From the NCBI RefSeq assembly GCF_002077155.1, contig NZ_CP015027.1, positions 676,001-740,000 of the forward strand: 64,000 nucleotides of DNA, in the 5' to 3' direction. Below, in pieces: positions 1 through 8,880 of the stretch. Source of the stretch: Sporosarcina sp. P33. GTDB lineage: Bacteria; Bacillota; Bacilli; Bacillales_A; Planococcaceae. How positions within the stretch are numbered: the stretch's first letter is position 1; each line of letters begins with the position of its first letter. The notes under the pieces are model-generated. The model was not told where the DNA came from, ran no database searches, and saw nothing but the letters and a program-made list of their open reading frames with translations. Made by a program: the position numbers and the translations under genes.

Positions 1-1478
1 TGTTCAGAGATTTTAGTAATTTGTTCTATGATCTTTTCAATCTGTTCGCCGTCCCGCATTAGTTCTTCCGCGTGGCGGCTGTTGCTGCTGACCGCTGATT
101 TCGTCTCGACTACGGCTTCATTCATTAGATTGATGGACTGCCCCGCCACTTTGACGATTTCCACACCTTCTTGGATAGTCGCTGTATTGGATTCAACTTG
201 CTCTACTGCATTCTTGACTTCATGATTGGTATGTTCAAGTGTCCGTACTACATCATTTGCAAAGTCGTTCGTTTCTTCCGCGAGTTTCCTAACTTCATTG
301 GCAACGACCGAAAAACCACTTCCGGCTTCTCCGGCACGCGCAGCTTCTATGGAGGCGTTTAACGCCAATAAATTTGTTTGTTCCGCAATCTTGGTAATGA
401 GGGACACTTTTTGGATCACTTGATTAATATCATCCGCTACCCGCATGATTTTTTGTGAAGACATATGGACAGCATCATTGATTTGCTGCATTTTCTCTTC
501 TGTTTCTTCAATGGCCTGATTCCCTTCCGAAGCAGCGGCGGAGGCATTTTCTGACACAGCAAGCGTCCGCTGAATTCGTGCCTCCATTTCACGAATACCC
601 TGCATCATTGTTTGTACCATGGCATTGGCTGAATGTAGAGAGGATAATTGCTGTTCGGTTCCCCCTTGGAAGTTTTGCAATGTTTGTCCATAGGAAGTAA
701 ACACATCGGACAGCCGATTTGCTTCCGATGCCTGCACTTCACTGATACGATCCACGACTCCTGATGAATGATCGAGTTCAGTGACGATATTTTTTGTGCC
801 GATTACGATTTTATTGATTTCAAAGCCGATTTGATTAAATTCAGATCTGGATCGCTCTGTAACTTCCGCCGTCAGATCACCTGCAGAAATTCTTCTGGTC
901 ACTCTGCGCCACGAACGAATCCCTTTCATGACAATGCTGTATAATCCCATCGTGAAAATTCCCGACAGAATGAGTGAAGTGACTGCGAATACCGCCCCTT
1001 GTTTCAGCGATAAACCATACATATTCGCAATAAACGCCATGGCGGCGGCAGGCAACAGAATCGCCGCTACCGTGCCAAACAGAATATATTTCTGATGGTT
1101 GATCCTGCCGAGGCGCAAGGTAAATTGTTTGCCGTCCGCCCTTACGATGGGCGCCGAAGCATCGATAAGCCGCTCCCCTGATTGCCGATCGTATACTTGG
1201 AGCAATGGTGTCTGCGTGTTCGCTGCTTTTAAACCGATGGCATCAGAAAACACAGTGCCTTCCCATAGGCGGTTGGTGTGAATATAGCTGCGTCCTGTTT
1301 CATCTACAATGACGAAATATTCATCATCGCCCAGATGATCATCAAGCAGCTGATGGAGACGCTGATAATTTACGGAAAAAGACTGCTCATTTTCAATTAA
1401 TGGCTGAATACGTTTCGTAACTTGCTGCACTTTGCTTAGTGCTTTTCTCGCGGAGGGTGTTTTTAGCAGTTTATCCAA
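1..1478 (-). CDS. methyl-accepting chemotaxis protein, truncated by window edge
   Basis: Membrane chemoreceptor that would signal to CheA/CheW. The C-terminal part inside the window has the classic signalling-hairpin tip (…[19 protein letters not shown]…) near + position 330, encoded on the minus strand, surrounded by long coiled coil. Two adjacent membrane segments lie near residues 130-147 and 155-175 (about + 1040-1090 and 950-1015), followed by a HAMP-like linker. The start is TTG at 1478, preceded by GAGGTGA at a good distance. Unusually there is no membrane segment before residue 130, so the N-terminal ~125-residue PAS/Cache-like region is predicted to be cytoplasmic rather than extracellular. 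The 3' end of the gene lies beyond base 1. Family assignment is secure; the ligand is unknown. Confidence 0.93.
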   Translation of the reverse strand, partial: MDKLLKTPSARKALSKVQQVTKRIQPLIENEQSFSVNYQRLHQLLDDHLGDDEYFVIVDETGRSYIHTNRLWEGTVFSDAIGLKAANTQTPLLQVYDRQSGERLIDASAPIVRADGKQFTLRLGRINHQKYILFGTVAAILLPAAAMAFIANMYGLSLKQGAVFAVTSLILSGIFTMGLYSIVMKGIRSWRRVTRRISAGDLTAEVTERSRSEFNQIGFEINKIVIGTKNIVTELDHSSGVVDRISEVQASEANRLSDVFTSYGQTLQNFQGGTEQQLSSLHSANAMVQTMMQGIREMEARIQRTLAVSENASAAASEGNQAIEETEEKMQQINDAVHMSSQKIMRVADDINQVIQKVSLITKIAEQTNLLALNASIEAARAGEAGSGFSVVANEVRKLAEETNDFANDVVRTLEHTNHEVKNAVEQVESNTATIQEGVEIVKVAGQSINLMNEAVVETKSAVSSNSRHAEELMRDGEQIEKIIEQITKISE

Positions 1479-1671
1479 TGACTTCACCTCATTCAGTTCT
1501 TATATACTATATCTCGAATATATCACAGAATAAGAGAAAGGTCACAATTTATTTTATTATCAGTCATTTGTTCCATCGCAAAATAAGCGCTATGTAAATC
1601 TGCATTTTACCGCTCTAGTAGCGATGGTTATATTTACCGTTCCCTAAAATTTATTAACTATAGAATTATTA

Positions 1672-1702
1672 AAAAGTGCACAGAACGGATCTGTGCACTT
1701 TT
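1672..1702 (-). terminator. intrinsic terminator after SLH/NlpC gene
   Basis: A near-perfect inverted repeat (AAAAGTGCACAGA / TCTGTGCACTTTT) lies directly after the stop codon at 1704 and is followed on the minus strand by TTTTTAATAATT. Confidence 0.9.
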
Positions 1703-1703
1703 C

Positions 1704-3245
1704 TCATTGAAGATATCTTCTCGCCGAAATGTATTCGGACTTATATGGCTCTGTTGTGATAGGAATGATTTCCACTGTGCGTTTCGGATTCGGCGCATGG
1801 ATCATTTGACCGTTGCCGGCATACATTCCTACGTGGTGGATGGCTCCTTTGCCTTGATTATAGGCAAAGAACAGTAAATCTCCCGGCTGCAAGTCTTTTT
1901 TCAGCACTTTTATGCCATTTGCCGCCTGTACAGAAGCATCTCTTGGTAAGCTGATGCCGTGCTGTCTGTAAACAGAGTAAGTGAATCCTGAGCAATCCAG
2001 CCCAAAGCCGGAAGTTCCTGCCCATAGATAGGTCAGCCCGTCAAACAGTTTGGCTGTATCAAGGATCTGCTTCGATGTCGGCTTTGGCATACTGCCGTCA
2101 GCACCAGCCAGTTTTGCTGCATTCCTGTCGATATACTTCACACCGTCAGCGGGCGTCTGCACAGCAAACCGGGTATCTGTCACTTTCACAACGGGCAGTG
2201 CCGTATTGAAGCTGATTGTCCGGAATGGTTTTTTACCGTTCTCATCATACGTTAGGTCCGCTGATTTCGCATTGACCATGGCCGTATCGCATGTTGCATA
2301 ATTGGGATACACTGCGGCCAGATGGTTCTTGGGCATCCAGCCCGGATAACCCGCGGCATGCTTCGGCGAGCTTTGATCGGGCACCGCCACTTTCACCCAG
2401 TCCCCTTTTGTCTGCAAAACTTTTACTTTTTGTCCGTAAAGTGCCTGTGTTTCTAATTTCCCGACGAGCCACTGCTTTTCGCGCAAGCTCATGGCAGCGA
2501 CCCATTTTGTAATGTCAGGTGTTTTCGCGACAGCAAACGCATCTGCGGGACGAGTCTTTCCCGGTTCTTTCCAAAGTGTCGCGACAGGCACATTGACAAT
2601 TTGCTCAGATGTGTTGTCGGGCTTATAGCAAGCGGGCTGCTCTCTGAATGCAGGCTCCAGAATACGGGCAAGAAACACTGCGAAATGCGCACGAGTCAAA
2701 GTTTGATTCGGTTTAAATGTATTATCTAGAAATCCAGTCGTGATTGCATTCGCAAATAACACCTGGATATCCCGAAGCGCCCAATAAGCAGCAGGCACGT
2801 CACGGAATCTGTATGCCGACTTGCCTGTCAGATCAAACGCCCGGATAAATACTGCAGCCATTTGTCCGCGTTTCAAGTACCCATTCGGCTGAAATTCTTT
2901 TTTCTCATTGCCCATGAAAATCTCTTCATCGGCCATGGCCGCGATCAGTGCATATTGCGGATGTGACTTGCTGACGTCAGAAAATTTTACATCAGGCCGG
3001 TTAGTTAACGGCAGCTTTAGTGCACGCTGAATCATTCCCGATGCTTCCAGACGTGTAATCGGTTCATTGGCACGAAACTTGGTGTTCGGCTGTTCAATGA
3101 TTACGCCACGGTCGGCCAAGTATTGAATTTCAGCAGCTGCTGAGTGCTGTGAGCTGACGTCCTGGAAGGCTGCAGCGACGGATGAATCAGGAAAAGCAGA
3201 TACGGCCAACAGGATTGCCAGCAATAGCCCGCAAATTTTTTTCAA
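1704..3245 (-). CDS. SLH-domain NlpC/P60 endopeptidase (cell-wall hydrolase)
   Basis: Secreted 513-residue peptidoglycan hydrolase. It has a signal peptide (MKKICGLLLAILLAVSAF), then three S-layer homology repeats at about residues 27-76, 86-139 and 146-197 that would anchor it to pyruvylated secondary wall polymer. A bacterial SH3-like segment follows at about 250-320, and a C-terminal NlpC/P60 domain spans about 385-513. The catalytic cysteine is visible in LDCSGF, the histidine in HHVGMY and the third polar residue in IHAP. The start is TTG at 3245, with GGAAGTG 7 nt upstream; no ATG fits better. It is a single-gene unit with its own terminator. Expected activity is cleavage of D-gamma-Glu-diaminoacid bonds; that specificity is inferred from the family. 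Confidence 0.93.
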   Translation of the reverse strand: MKKICGLLLAILLAVSAFPDSSVAAAFQDVSSQHSAAAEIQYLADRGVIIEQPNTKFRANEPITRLEASGMIQRALKLPLTNRPDVKFSDVSKSHPQYALIAAMADEEIFMGNEKKEFQPNGYLKRGQMAAVFIRAFDLTGKSAYRFRDVPAAYWALRDIQVLFANAITTGFLDNTFKPNQTLTRAHFAVFLARILEPAFREQPACYKPDNTSEQIVNVPVATLWKEPGKTRPADAFAVAKTPDITKWVAAMSLREKQWLVGKLETQALYGQKVKVLQTKGDWVKVAVPDQSSPKHAAGYPGWMPKNHLAAVYPNYATCDTAMVNAKSADLTYDENGKKPFRTISFNTALPVVKVTDTRFAVQTPADGVKYIDRNAAKLAGADGSMPKPTSKQILDTAKLFDGLTYLWAGTSGFGLDCSGFTYSVYRQHGISLPRDASVQAANGIKVLKKDLQPGDLLFFAYNQGKGAIHHVGMYAGNGQMIHAPNPKRTVEIIPITTEPYKSEYISARRYLQ

Positions 3246-3439
3246 GTGAAGACACTTCCATTCTATTAAATTGATTTGCCTTAACTATACCTGAGCAATA
3301 TTTCTTTGTATAGAAATAATTCTAAAAAGTGGCAGTTTCTGCTGAGCGAGGCGGATGCTGCAGGCAATGCTGGCATCCGTATGTTATAACGCTGAAGATG
3401 CTATGTGCCCCGCTTATGCCCTCGCATGACCAATCACGC

Positions 3440-3482
3440 AAAAAAGATGCCCCGTGAAGTTTTGTAACTTCACGGGGCATCT
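3440..3482 (-). terminator. terminator of argCJBD operon
   Basis: A 16-bp perfect stem (GATGCCCCGTGAAGTT) with a TTGT loop is followed on the minus strand by TTTTTT. It lies 50 nt after the argD stop. Confidence 0.95.
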
Positions 3483-3531
3483 GTAAACAATATGAATAGC
3501 AGTTCACCGACTGCCTTAATTCATGTATTGG

Positions 3532-4662
3532 TTACGTTAAGACGTTTTTCAAAATGGCTACCGCCTGATCAATTTCTTCTTTAGAAACCGTCAGCGGAGG
3601 CAACAGACGGATGACATGGGTTCCTGCAGGCACAAGCAGCAGGCCTTGTTTTTCGGCTTCTTGAATATACGGCCCAATCTCTTTGCTGGAATGGATACCT
3701 ATCAATAAACCGTTGCCCCGAACGGTATATTTTCCGCCGGGCAATTCAGCCTGAAGCTGTTTCTTGAGGTAGGCTGCATGTTCTTGAACGTTTTTCAGGA
3801 AAGCGGGATCAAATACATGATCAACTACGGTTTGTGCCACAGAGACAGCCAGCGGATTGCCGCCGAATGTTGTACCGTGTGAACCCGGTCCGAATGTATC
3901 GAAAAACTTTTCCCCTGCCAGCAATGCACCGATCGGGAAACCGCCGCCAAGCCCTTTTGCAAGAGAAATGATATCCGGTTTCAATGCAGTCTGTTCGTAC
4001 GCATAGCGGGTGCCTGTGCGGCCAATTCCAGTCTGCACTTCGTCGATGATCAGAAGAATGCCGTGTTCTCTGCACGCTTCCATGATTGCCTCTGCAAAAG
4101 CCGGTTCGACGGAGTTGACACCGCCCTCAGCCTGAATGACTTCAAGCATGATTGCGGCAACATTTCCATTCACCGCCTGCTTCAGTGCAGTCACGTCATT
4201 AAAAGGCAACGCTTCAAAGCTCTCGAGCATCGGGCCAAAACCTGCCTGAATCTTATCCTGTCCGGTTGCTGACATTGCGCCGAACGTCCGGCCGTGGAAT
4301 GACTGTTTGAAAGTAAGGATCAGATGCTTCCCTGTATGTTTTCTTGCCAGCTTGATTGCAGCTTCATTCGCTTCCGCACCGCTGTTGCAAAATAACGCAT
4401 AGGACAGGTCAGTATGTTTCGTTAATGATTCTGCAAGCTTTTCCTGCTCAGGACTTTCAAATAGATTTGAAATATGCCATAGTTTTTCACTCTGTTCCTG
4501 CAGCGCTTTGACAATCGCAGGGTGAGCATGACCTAAGCTGACGACAGCTATGCCGCTCGTAAAGTCCAGGTACTCTTTCCCTTTGTCGTCTGTCACGATG
4601 GTACCCTGTCCTTTGACGAGATGTACCGCGCGTCTTGCGTAGTTATTAAATAAAGAAGTCAC
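3532..4662 (-). CDS. argD: acetylornithine aminotransferase
   Basis: PLP enzyme that converts N-acetylglutamate-5-semialdehyde and glutamate to N-acetylornithine in the acetylated arginine pathway. The 376-residue class-III aminotransferase shows the NSGAEANEAAIKLAR phosphate-site motif, the IIDEVQTGIGRTG aspartate motif and the PLP lysine in SLAKGLGGGFPIGA. The start is GTG at 4662, which shares GTGA with the argB stop and has GAGGAGG upstream, indicating translational coupling. It is the last gene of argCJBD; in B. subtilis carAB and argF follow, but here a strong terminator follows. Confidence 0.97.
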   Translation of the reverse strand: MTSLFNNYARRAVHLVKGQGTIVTDDKGKEYLDFTSGIAVVSLGHAHPAIVKALQEQSEKLWHISNLFESPEQEKLAESLTKHTDLSYALFCNSGAEANEAAIKLARKHTGKHLILTFKQSFHGRTFGAMSATGQDKIQAGFGPMLESFEALPFNDVTALKQAVNGNVAAIMLEVIQAEGGVNSVEPAFAEAIMEACREHGILLIIDEVQTGIGRTGTRYAYEQTALKPDIISLAKGLGGGFPIGALLAGEKFFDTFGPGSHGTTFGGNPLAVSVAQTVVDHVFDPAFLKNVQEHAAYLKKQLQAELPGGKYTVRGNGLLIGIHSSKEIGPYIQEAEKQGLLLVPAGTHVIRLLPPLTVSKEEIDQAVAILKNVLT

Positions 4663-5438
4663 ACAATTGCCTCCTCATTGGTAATGACCGTGCCGTTTAA
4701 CTGCTGACCAACAATCTGTACCGACGGAATCCCCGCTTCAAGACAGTCAATCGCCGCCATTACTTTCGGAATCATTCCGCCGTATATCTCCTCGGTCTTA
4801 ATCCAGCCGCGAATAGCTTCGGGTCTTACTTCAGCCTGCGGTTCATCATGAATTCTGATTCCCGGTGTATCGGTCACCAGCAGTAAACTTTCCGCATTCA
4901 CAGCCAATGCAATCTGACTTGCGACAGTGTCCGCATTGACATTCAAGGCCTCTCCTGAAGCAGTCGCGCCGATACAGGAAATGACAGGAATCACACCTGC
5001 ATCCAGCAATGTATCCAAAATGTCCGTCTTCACTTCCCGGATTTCTCCTACATAGCCGTATGTTTCGAAATCCAGCAGATCACATGTGAATAAATTTGCA
5101 TCGAATCCGCTTAAACCAACTGCCTGTATCCCTTCTTGATTGAAGCGGTGGACCAGCGCGGGGTTGACTTGACCAATCAAAATAGATTGCACGATTCCAA
5201 TTGCTTCTGCAGACGTGACACGAAAACCGTTCACTACTGTTGAAGCGATTTCCCGCTCTGCCAGTTCCTGATTAATATTCGGGCCGCCTCCATGGACGAT
5301 AAGTAATTGTATGCCATCTGCCTGCATTTCTTTCACGCGATGGAAAAATGATTCGCTCAGCTCGTCCAGCATGCTGCCGCCGAGTTTGATAACCTGCCGT
5401 TTAGGTACGGTAGGTTGCATTGATTTGGACGTAGTCAT
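4659..5438 (-). CDS. argB: acetylglutamate kinase
   Basis: Phosphorylates N-acetyl-L-glutamate, the second step of arginine synthesis. The 259-residue amino-acid-kinase-fold protein has IKLGGSMLD near the N-terminus, the glycine-rich IVHGGGPNI loop, and the NVNADTVASQIALAV and GGMIPKVMAA motifs. The chosen start (5438) overlaps the argJ end by 38 nt; an internal ATG 18 nt later (5420) is also possible. The overlap with argJ and the GTGA junction with argD argue for tight coupling. No N-terminal helix typical of arginine-inhibited hexameric kinases is seen, so it is probably the dimeric type. Confidence 0.96.
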   Translation of the reverse strand: MTTSKSMQPTVPKRQVIKLGGSMLDELSESFFHRVKEMQADGIQLLIVHGGGPNINQELAEREIASTVVNGFRVTSAEAIGIVQSILIGQVNPALVHRFNQEGIQAVGLSGFDANLFTCDLLDFETYGYVGEIREVKTDILDTLLDAGVIPVISCIGATASGEALNVNADTVASQIALAVNAESLLLVTDTPGIRIHDEPQAEVRPEAIRGWIKTEEIYGGMIPKVMAAIDCLEAGIPSVQIVGQQLNGTVITNEEAIV

Positions 5439-6624
5439 ATGTCAGATCGCACCCCCATGCTTTTCCCTGGCCAGTTCCCTCGTTTAACTCAATCGCAAAT
5501 TTCACTTCATGCTGCTTTAAATAAACCAAAAGTTTTTCTTCTGAAAATGGAATCGGTTCGCCGCCGTCTACTACAAGCGTATCACCGATATAAATTTTGA
5601 TGTCTTCCGGGTTAACTGTCGCGCCGCTGTAGCCGACCGCCGCAATAATTCGGCCCCAATTGGCGTCGCAGCCGAATACTGCTGTTTTGACAAGCGGTGA
5701 ACCTACAACGGATTTTGCAATCTTTCGTGCTTCTTCATCAGTTGCCGCACCCGTTACTTTTGTTTCAATCAGCTTCGTTGCACCTTCGCCGTCTTTCGCA
5801 ATCATTTTCGCTAAGTCACGCGAGACAGCGTGTACTGCGTCAACAAAAGATTGCCATTCAGGATGGTCAGGCGTCAACGTTTTATTTCCTGCCATGCCGT
5901 TTGCCATAACCAGCACCATATCGTTTGTTGAAGTATCCCCGTCAACTGTAATGGAGTTGAACGTCACATCAGTAACATTTTTTAAAGCAAGCTGCAGATG
6001 TTCTGATTCGACGTTTGCGTCGGTCGTGATGAATCCAAGCATAGTCGCCATATTCGGCTCAATCATACCTGAACCTTTCGCTACTCCCGCCACGATGACT
6101 TCGCGGTCATCAATCACTGTTGCATACGCTGTATTTTTTGTTACGGTATCCGTTGTCAAGATCGCCTGCGAAAACTGAATCGAGCCTTCTAAAGTATCCA
6201 TAGGATTCAGTTTTTCAATTCCGGCCAGCAAAGGTTCCATTTTCATTTGTTCACCAATGACGCCTGTTGAAGCAACCCCGACCAAGTGCTGATCAATACC
6301 TAAGTGTTCAGCCGTTTTTTGCTGCATCGTAATTGCATCTTTCATGCCTTGTTTGCCTGTGCATGCATTCGCATTGCCCGAATTAATGACAATCGCCTGC
6401 ATTTTTTGTGTCTCATACACAACTTGCTTTGTGACCTGAAGCGGAGCTGCCTGGATTGCATTCGTTGTGAAGACACCCGCTACACTCGCCGGCACTTCGC
6501 TGACCAATAAAGCCAGATCATTCTTCTTATGCTTCAGTCCGCAGTGAATACCGACTGCTTTATATCCTTTTGGTGAAATGATATTTTTACGCGAGATGCG
6601 CTTCATGCTTTCGATGGTTTCCAT
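5401..6624 (-). CDS. argJ: bifunctional ornithine acetyltransferase / N-acetylglutamate synthase
   Basis: Recycles the acetyl group from N-acetylornithine to glutamate, and in bifunctional forms can also use acetyl-CoA. The 407-residue precursor is expected to self-cleave before the threonine in EPNMATMLGF, giving alpha and beta chains. ATG at 6624 is preceded by GAGGGGAG at good spacing. It lies 42 nt after argC in the operon. The presence of argJ explains why no argE or argA is needed nearby. Whether it is mono- or bifunctional cannot be read from sequence alone. Confidence 0.96.
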   Translation of the reverse strand: METIESMKRISRKNIISPKGYKAVGIHCGLKHKKNDLALLVSEVPASVAGVFTTNAIQAAPLQVTKQVVYETQKMQAIVINSGNANACTGKQGMKDAITMQQKTAEHLGIDQHLVGVASTGVIGEQMKMEPLLAGIEKLNPMDTLEGSIQFSQAILTTDTVTKNTAYATVIDDREVIVAGVAKGSGMIEPNMATMLGFITTDANVESEHLQLALKNVTDVTFNSITVDGDTSTNDMVLVMANGMAGNKTLTPDHPEWQSFVDAVHAVSRDLAKMIAKDGEGATKLIETKVTGAATDEEARKIAKSVVGSPLVKTAVFGCDANWGRIIAAVGYSGATVNPEDIKIYIGDTLVVDGGEPIPFSEEKLLVYLKQHEVKFAIELNEGTGQGKAWGCDLTYDYVQINATYRT

Positions 6625-6666
6625 ATAAGTGCTCCCCTCAATTCTCTGTTTCTTATTATCTGCCGA

Positions 6667-7701
6667 TTAAATCCATAATGGAATGTTCATAATTCCAGTC
6701 GTTTCATCCAGACCATATTGGATATTCATATTTTGAATTGCCTGTCCCGCAGCACCTTTTACCACATTATCAATCACTGCTATAACTGTAGCCTGATTCG
6801 TCCGCGGATCCACCTTGACATGTATATCGCAATAATTGGAGCCGTAGACCTGTTTCGTGCCGATTTTTTGGATTCCCGTCAAAACCCGAACGAACGGACT
6901 ATCCTTATATGTTTCTTGCAGGCAGTTTACTAGCTGCTCTTCCGTCACTTGCCCGTTCACTTTTGCATAGCTTGTTGCCATGATTCCTCTTGTCATTGGC
7001 ACAAGATGAGTGGTGAATGTAACAGGTTCCGGCTGATCAGCGAACAGATTCATCGCCTGCTCGATTTCCGGTATATGCTGGTGCTGATGTATTTTATAAA
7101 TAGAGAAGTTCTCATTCGTTTCACTAAAATGTGTCGCTTGGCTCGGCTTGTTGCCTGCGCCGGAGATCCCGCTTTTCGCATCGATAATTAATTGACTTCC
7201 ATCAATCAATTTATTCTTAAGCAGCGGCAACAGCGAAAGGAGTACTGCCGTTGGGTAACATCCTGGATTCGCAATGAATTCTGCTTCAGCGATTTCACTT
7301 TTATTCCATTCCGGAAGCCCATACACACTTCTCTCCAGAAATTCACGTGCGGGTGCGTCTTTTTGATACCATTGTTCAAACACTGCCGGATCCTTCAATC
7401 GAAAATCTCCTGACAAATCAATTAACTTTGGACCTGTTCCCACTAACGGCGGAAGCAGTGCTGTCGTAACGCCAGCCGGTGTACTGAAAAATACGGTATC
7501 CAGCCCGCTGATATACTCCGGTTCTATTGCCTGCATCGGCTGATCGTGAACACTCACGAGATGCGGATATTTTTCAGAAAAAATGGTCCCCTCTTCAGAG
7601 GATGTGAATAAATCAATCTGTTCGATTTCCGGGTGGTTTTGCAGCAACCGAATCAATTCGAGGCCACCATACCCGGACGCTCCTATGATTCCTACCTTCA
7701 A
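6667..7701 (-). CDS. argC: N-acetyl-gamma-glutamyl-phosphate reductase
   Basis: NADPH-dependent reduction of N-acetylglutamyl phosphate, the third arginine step. The N-terminal Rossmann motif is VGIIGASGYGG, and the catalytic cysteine lies in ANPGCYPTAVLL. I place the start at TTG 7701 (344 residues) because GAGGTG sits 6 nt upstream. The longer ATG frame at 7722 begins only about two bases from the predicted transcription start and has no ribosome binding site. It is the first gene of argCJBD, under the promoter at 7731-7759. Confidence 0.95.
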   Translation of the reverse strand: MKVGIIGASGYGGLELIRLLQNHPEIEQIDLFTSSEEGTIFSEKYPHLVSVHDQPMQAIEPEYISGLDTVFFSTPAGVTTALLPPLVGTGPKLIDLSGDFRLKDPAVFEQWYQKDAPAREFLERSVYGLPEWNKSEIAEAEFIANPGCYPTAVLLSLLPLLKNKLIDGSQLIIDAKSGISGAGNKPSQATHFSETNENFSIYKIHQHQHIPEIEQAMNLFADQPEPVTFTTHLVPMTRGIMATSYAKVNGQVTEEQLVNCLQETYKDSPFVRVLTGIQKIGTKQVYGSNYCDIHVKVDPRTNQATVIAVIDNVVKGAAGQAIQNMNIQYGLDETTGIMNIPLWI

Positions 7702-7730
7702 CGTCATCACCTCATTATTCATTACTGATA

Positions 7731-7759
7731 AGTATACGGATGTATAATTATAAAGTCAA
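7731..7759 (-). promoter_or_regulatory. sigma-A promoter of argCJBD
   Basis: On the minus strand, -35 TTGACT (7759-7754), a 17-nt spacer and -10 TATACT (7736-7731). The AT-rich spacer (TGTATAATTATA on the plus strand, 7741-7752) loosely resembles an ArgR/AhrC box, which would suit arginine repression; that part is a weak inference. Confidence 0.82.
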
Positions 7760-7858
7760 CTGTATTTTTATTTATTGACAGTTAATTTACTCACTTCTTT
7801 TCCAGTCTTGCAGAAAAGGTGCGTCTTTCCCTTCACTATATGTTATTATTATGGAGAG

Positions 7859-7864
7859 TATAAT
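7859..7864 (+). promoter_or_regulatory. probable -10 element of fabI
   Basis: A perfect TATAAT lies 37 nt before the fabI ATG. No good -35 is seen at 16-18 nt spacing, and I see no convincing FapR operator. Confidence 0.45.
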
Positions 7865-7900
7865 AAGATCAAATGAATACAGGAATTTCAGGAGGCTATT

Positions 7901-8680
7901 ATGGTAGATTTATTAAAATTATCAGGGAAAAATATTGTAATTATGGGTGTCGCGAATGAACGCAGCATAGGCTGGGGCGTGGCAAAAGCATTGTTTTCAG
8001 TCGGGGCGAATGTCATTTTCACCTACCGTAAAGACCGTTCACGTGAAAAGCTGGAAAAGGCATTGGAGAAAAATGAATTTACCGCAGCACAAATTGTGCA
8101 GTGTGATGTAAATAGTGATGAAAGCATCGAACACGCTTTCAAAACCATCGGAGAACAGGTCGGTGTCATCCATGGTGTGGTTCACTCTATCGCATTCGCG
8201 CATCAGCAAGATCTGCATAATCCATTCGTTGAAACTACACGTGAGGGCTATGCATTCGCGCAAGATTCCAGTTCGTATTCACTGGTGGCGGCAGCACGTG
8301 AAGCACGTCATTATATGACGGAAGGCGGCGCAATCGTTACGATGAGTTATTTAGGAGCTGAACGTGTTCTCGAAGGTTATAACGTAATGGGTGTGGCGAA
8401 GGCAGCTCTTGAAGCGTCTGTGCGCTACCTGGCTTCTGAGCTTGGTGAACAAAATATTCGTGTCAATGCAATCTCTGCCGGTGCGGTCCGTACATTATCC
8501 GCAAAAGGTGTTCCTTCCTTTAATACAATTCTCGGCCAGATTGAAGAACGTGCACCATTGAAACGAAATGTAAAACCGGAGGAAGTTTCGGATATGACGA
8601 TAGCGATGCTCAGTAATTTATCAAGCGGTGTGACGGGCGAGGTCATCTATGTGGATGCCGGCTATCACATTATGGGGTAA
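7901..8680 (+). CDS. fabI: enoyl-[acyl-carrier-protein] reductase (NADH)
   Basis: Last reductive step of each fatty-acid elongation cycle (FASII). The 259-residue short-chain dehydrogenase starts with the FabI-type nucleotide motif GVANERSIGWG. It has the Y-x6-K type active site in YNVMGVAKAAL and the SAGAVRTLSAKG substrate loop. The ATG is preceded by CAGGAGG. It is a monocistronic gene between the divergent arg operon and its own UUCG-loop terminator. FabI is the triclosan target in most Firmicutes. Confidence 0.96.
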   Translation: MVDLLKLSGKNIVIMGVANERSIGWGVAKALFSVGANVIFTYRKDRSREKLEKALEKNEFTAAQIVQCDVNSDESIEHAFKTIGEQVGVIHGVVHSIAFAHQQDLHNPFVETTREGYAFAQDSSSYSLVAAAREARHYMTEGGAIVTMSYLGAERVLEGYNVMGVAKAALEASVRYLASELGEQNIRVNAISAGAVRTLSAKGVPSFNTILGQIEERAPLKRNVKPEEVSDMTIAMLSNLSSGVTGEVIYVDAGYHIMG

Positions 8681-8689
8681 ATAGATGAA

Positions 8690-8716
8690 GGATTCTCTTC
8701 GGGGAGTCCTTTTTTC
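8690..8716 (+). terminator. fabI terminator
   Basis: Eight-bp stem GGATTCTC/GGGAGTCC with a TTCG tetraloop, then six T. Confidence 0.92.
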
Positions 8717-8766
8717 AGGGTCTTTTTTCCATCATTGCTGTTAATTGAGAATCTCTTTCAGCAAAC

Positions 8767-8796
8767 TTGACAGAACATTATCACTTATCATATAGT
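8767..8796 (+). promoter_or_regulatory. promoter of brnQ
   Basis: -35 TTGACA (8767-8772), 18-nt spacer, -10 TATAGT (8791-8796). The leader is about 80 nt; I see no T-box or CodY box of good quality in it. Confidence 0.75.
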
Positions 8797-8880
8797 ATTA
8801 CAGCAACATAATGAATACCTGTGCGATTTATCATTTTCAAGATACATACGCTTCTCAGAGTACATCAGGAGGAATTCCAA

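Noticed and set aside
3322..3507. 61-codon minus-strand frame after argD
   Set aside because: It runs through the argCJBD terminator and has no ribosome binding site.
8716..8880. T-box or CodY site in the brnQ leader
   Set aside because: No T-box motif (AGGGTGGNACCGCG) or good CodY palindrome found; only a plain promoter.
8821..8880. Extended N-terminus of brnQ
   Set aside because: The extra 20 residues precede a strong AGGAGG site and are not part of the transporter family pattern.
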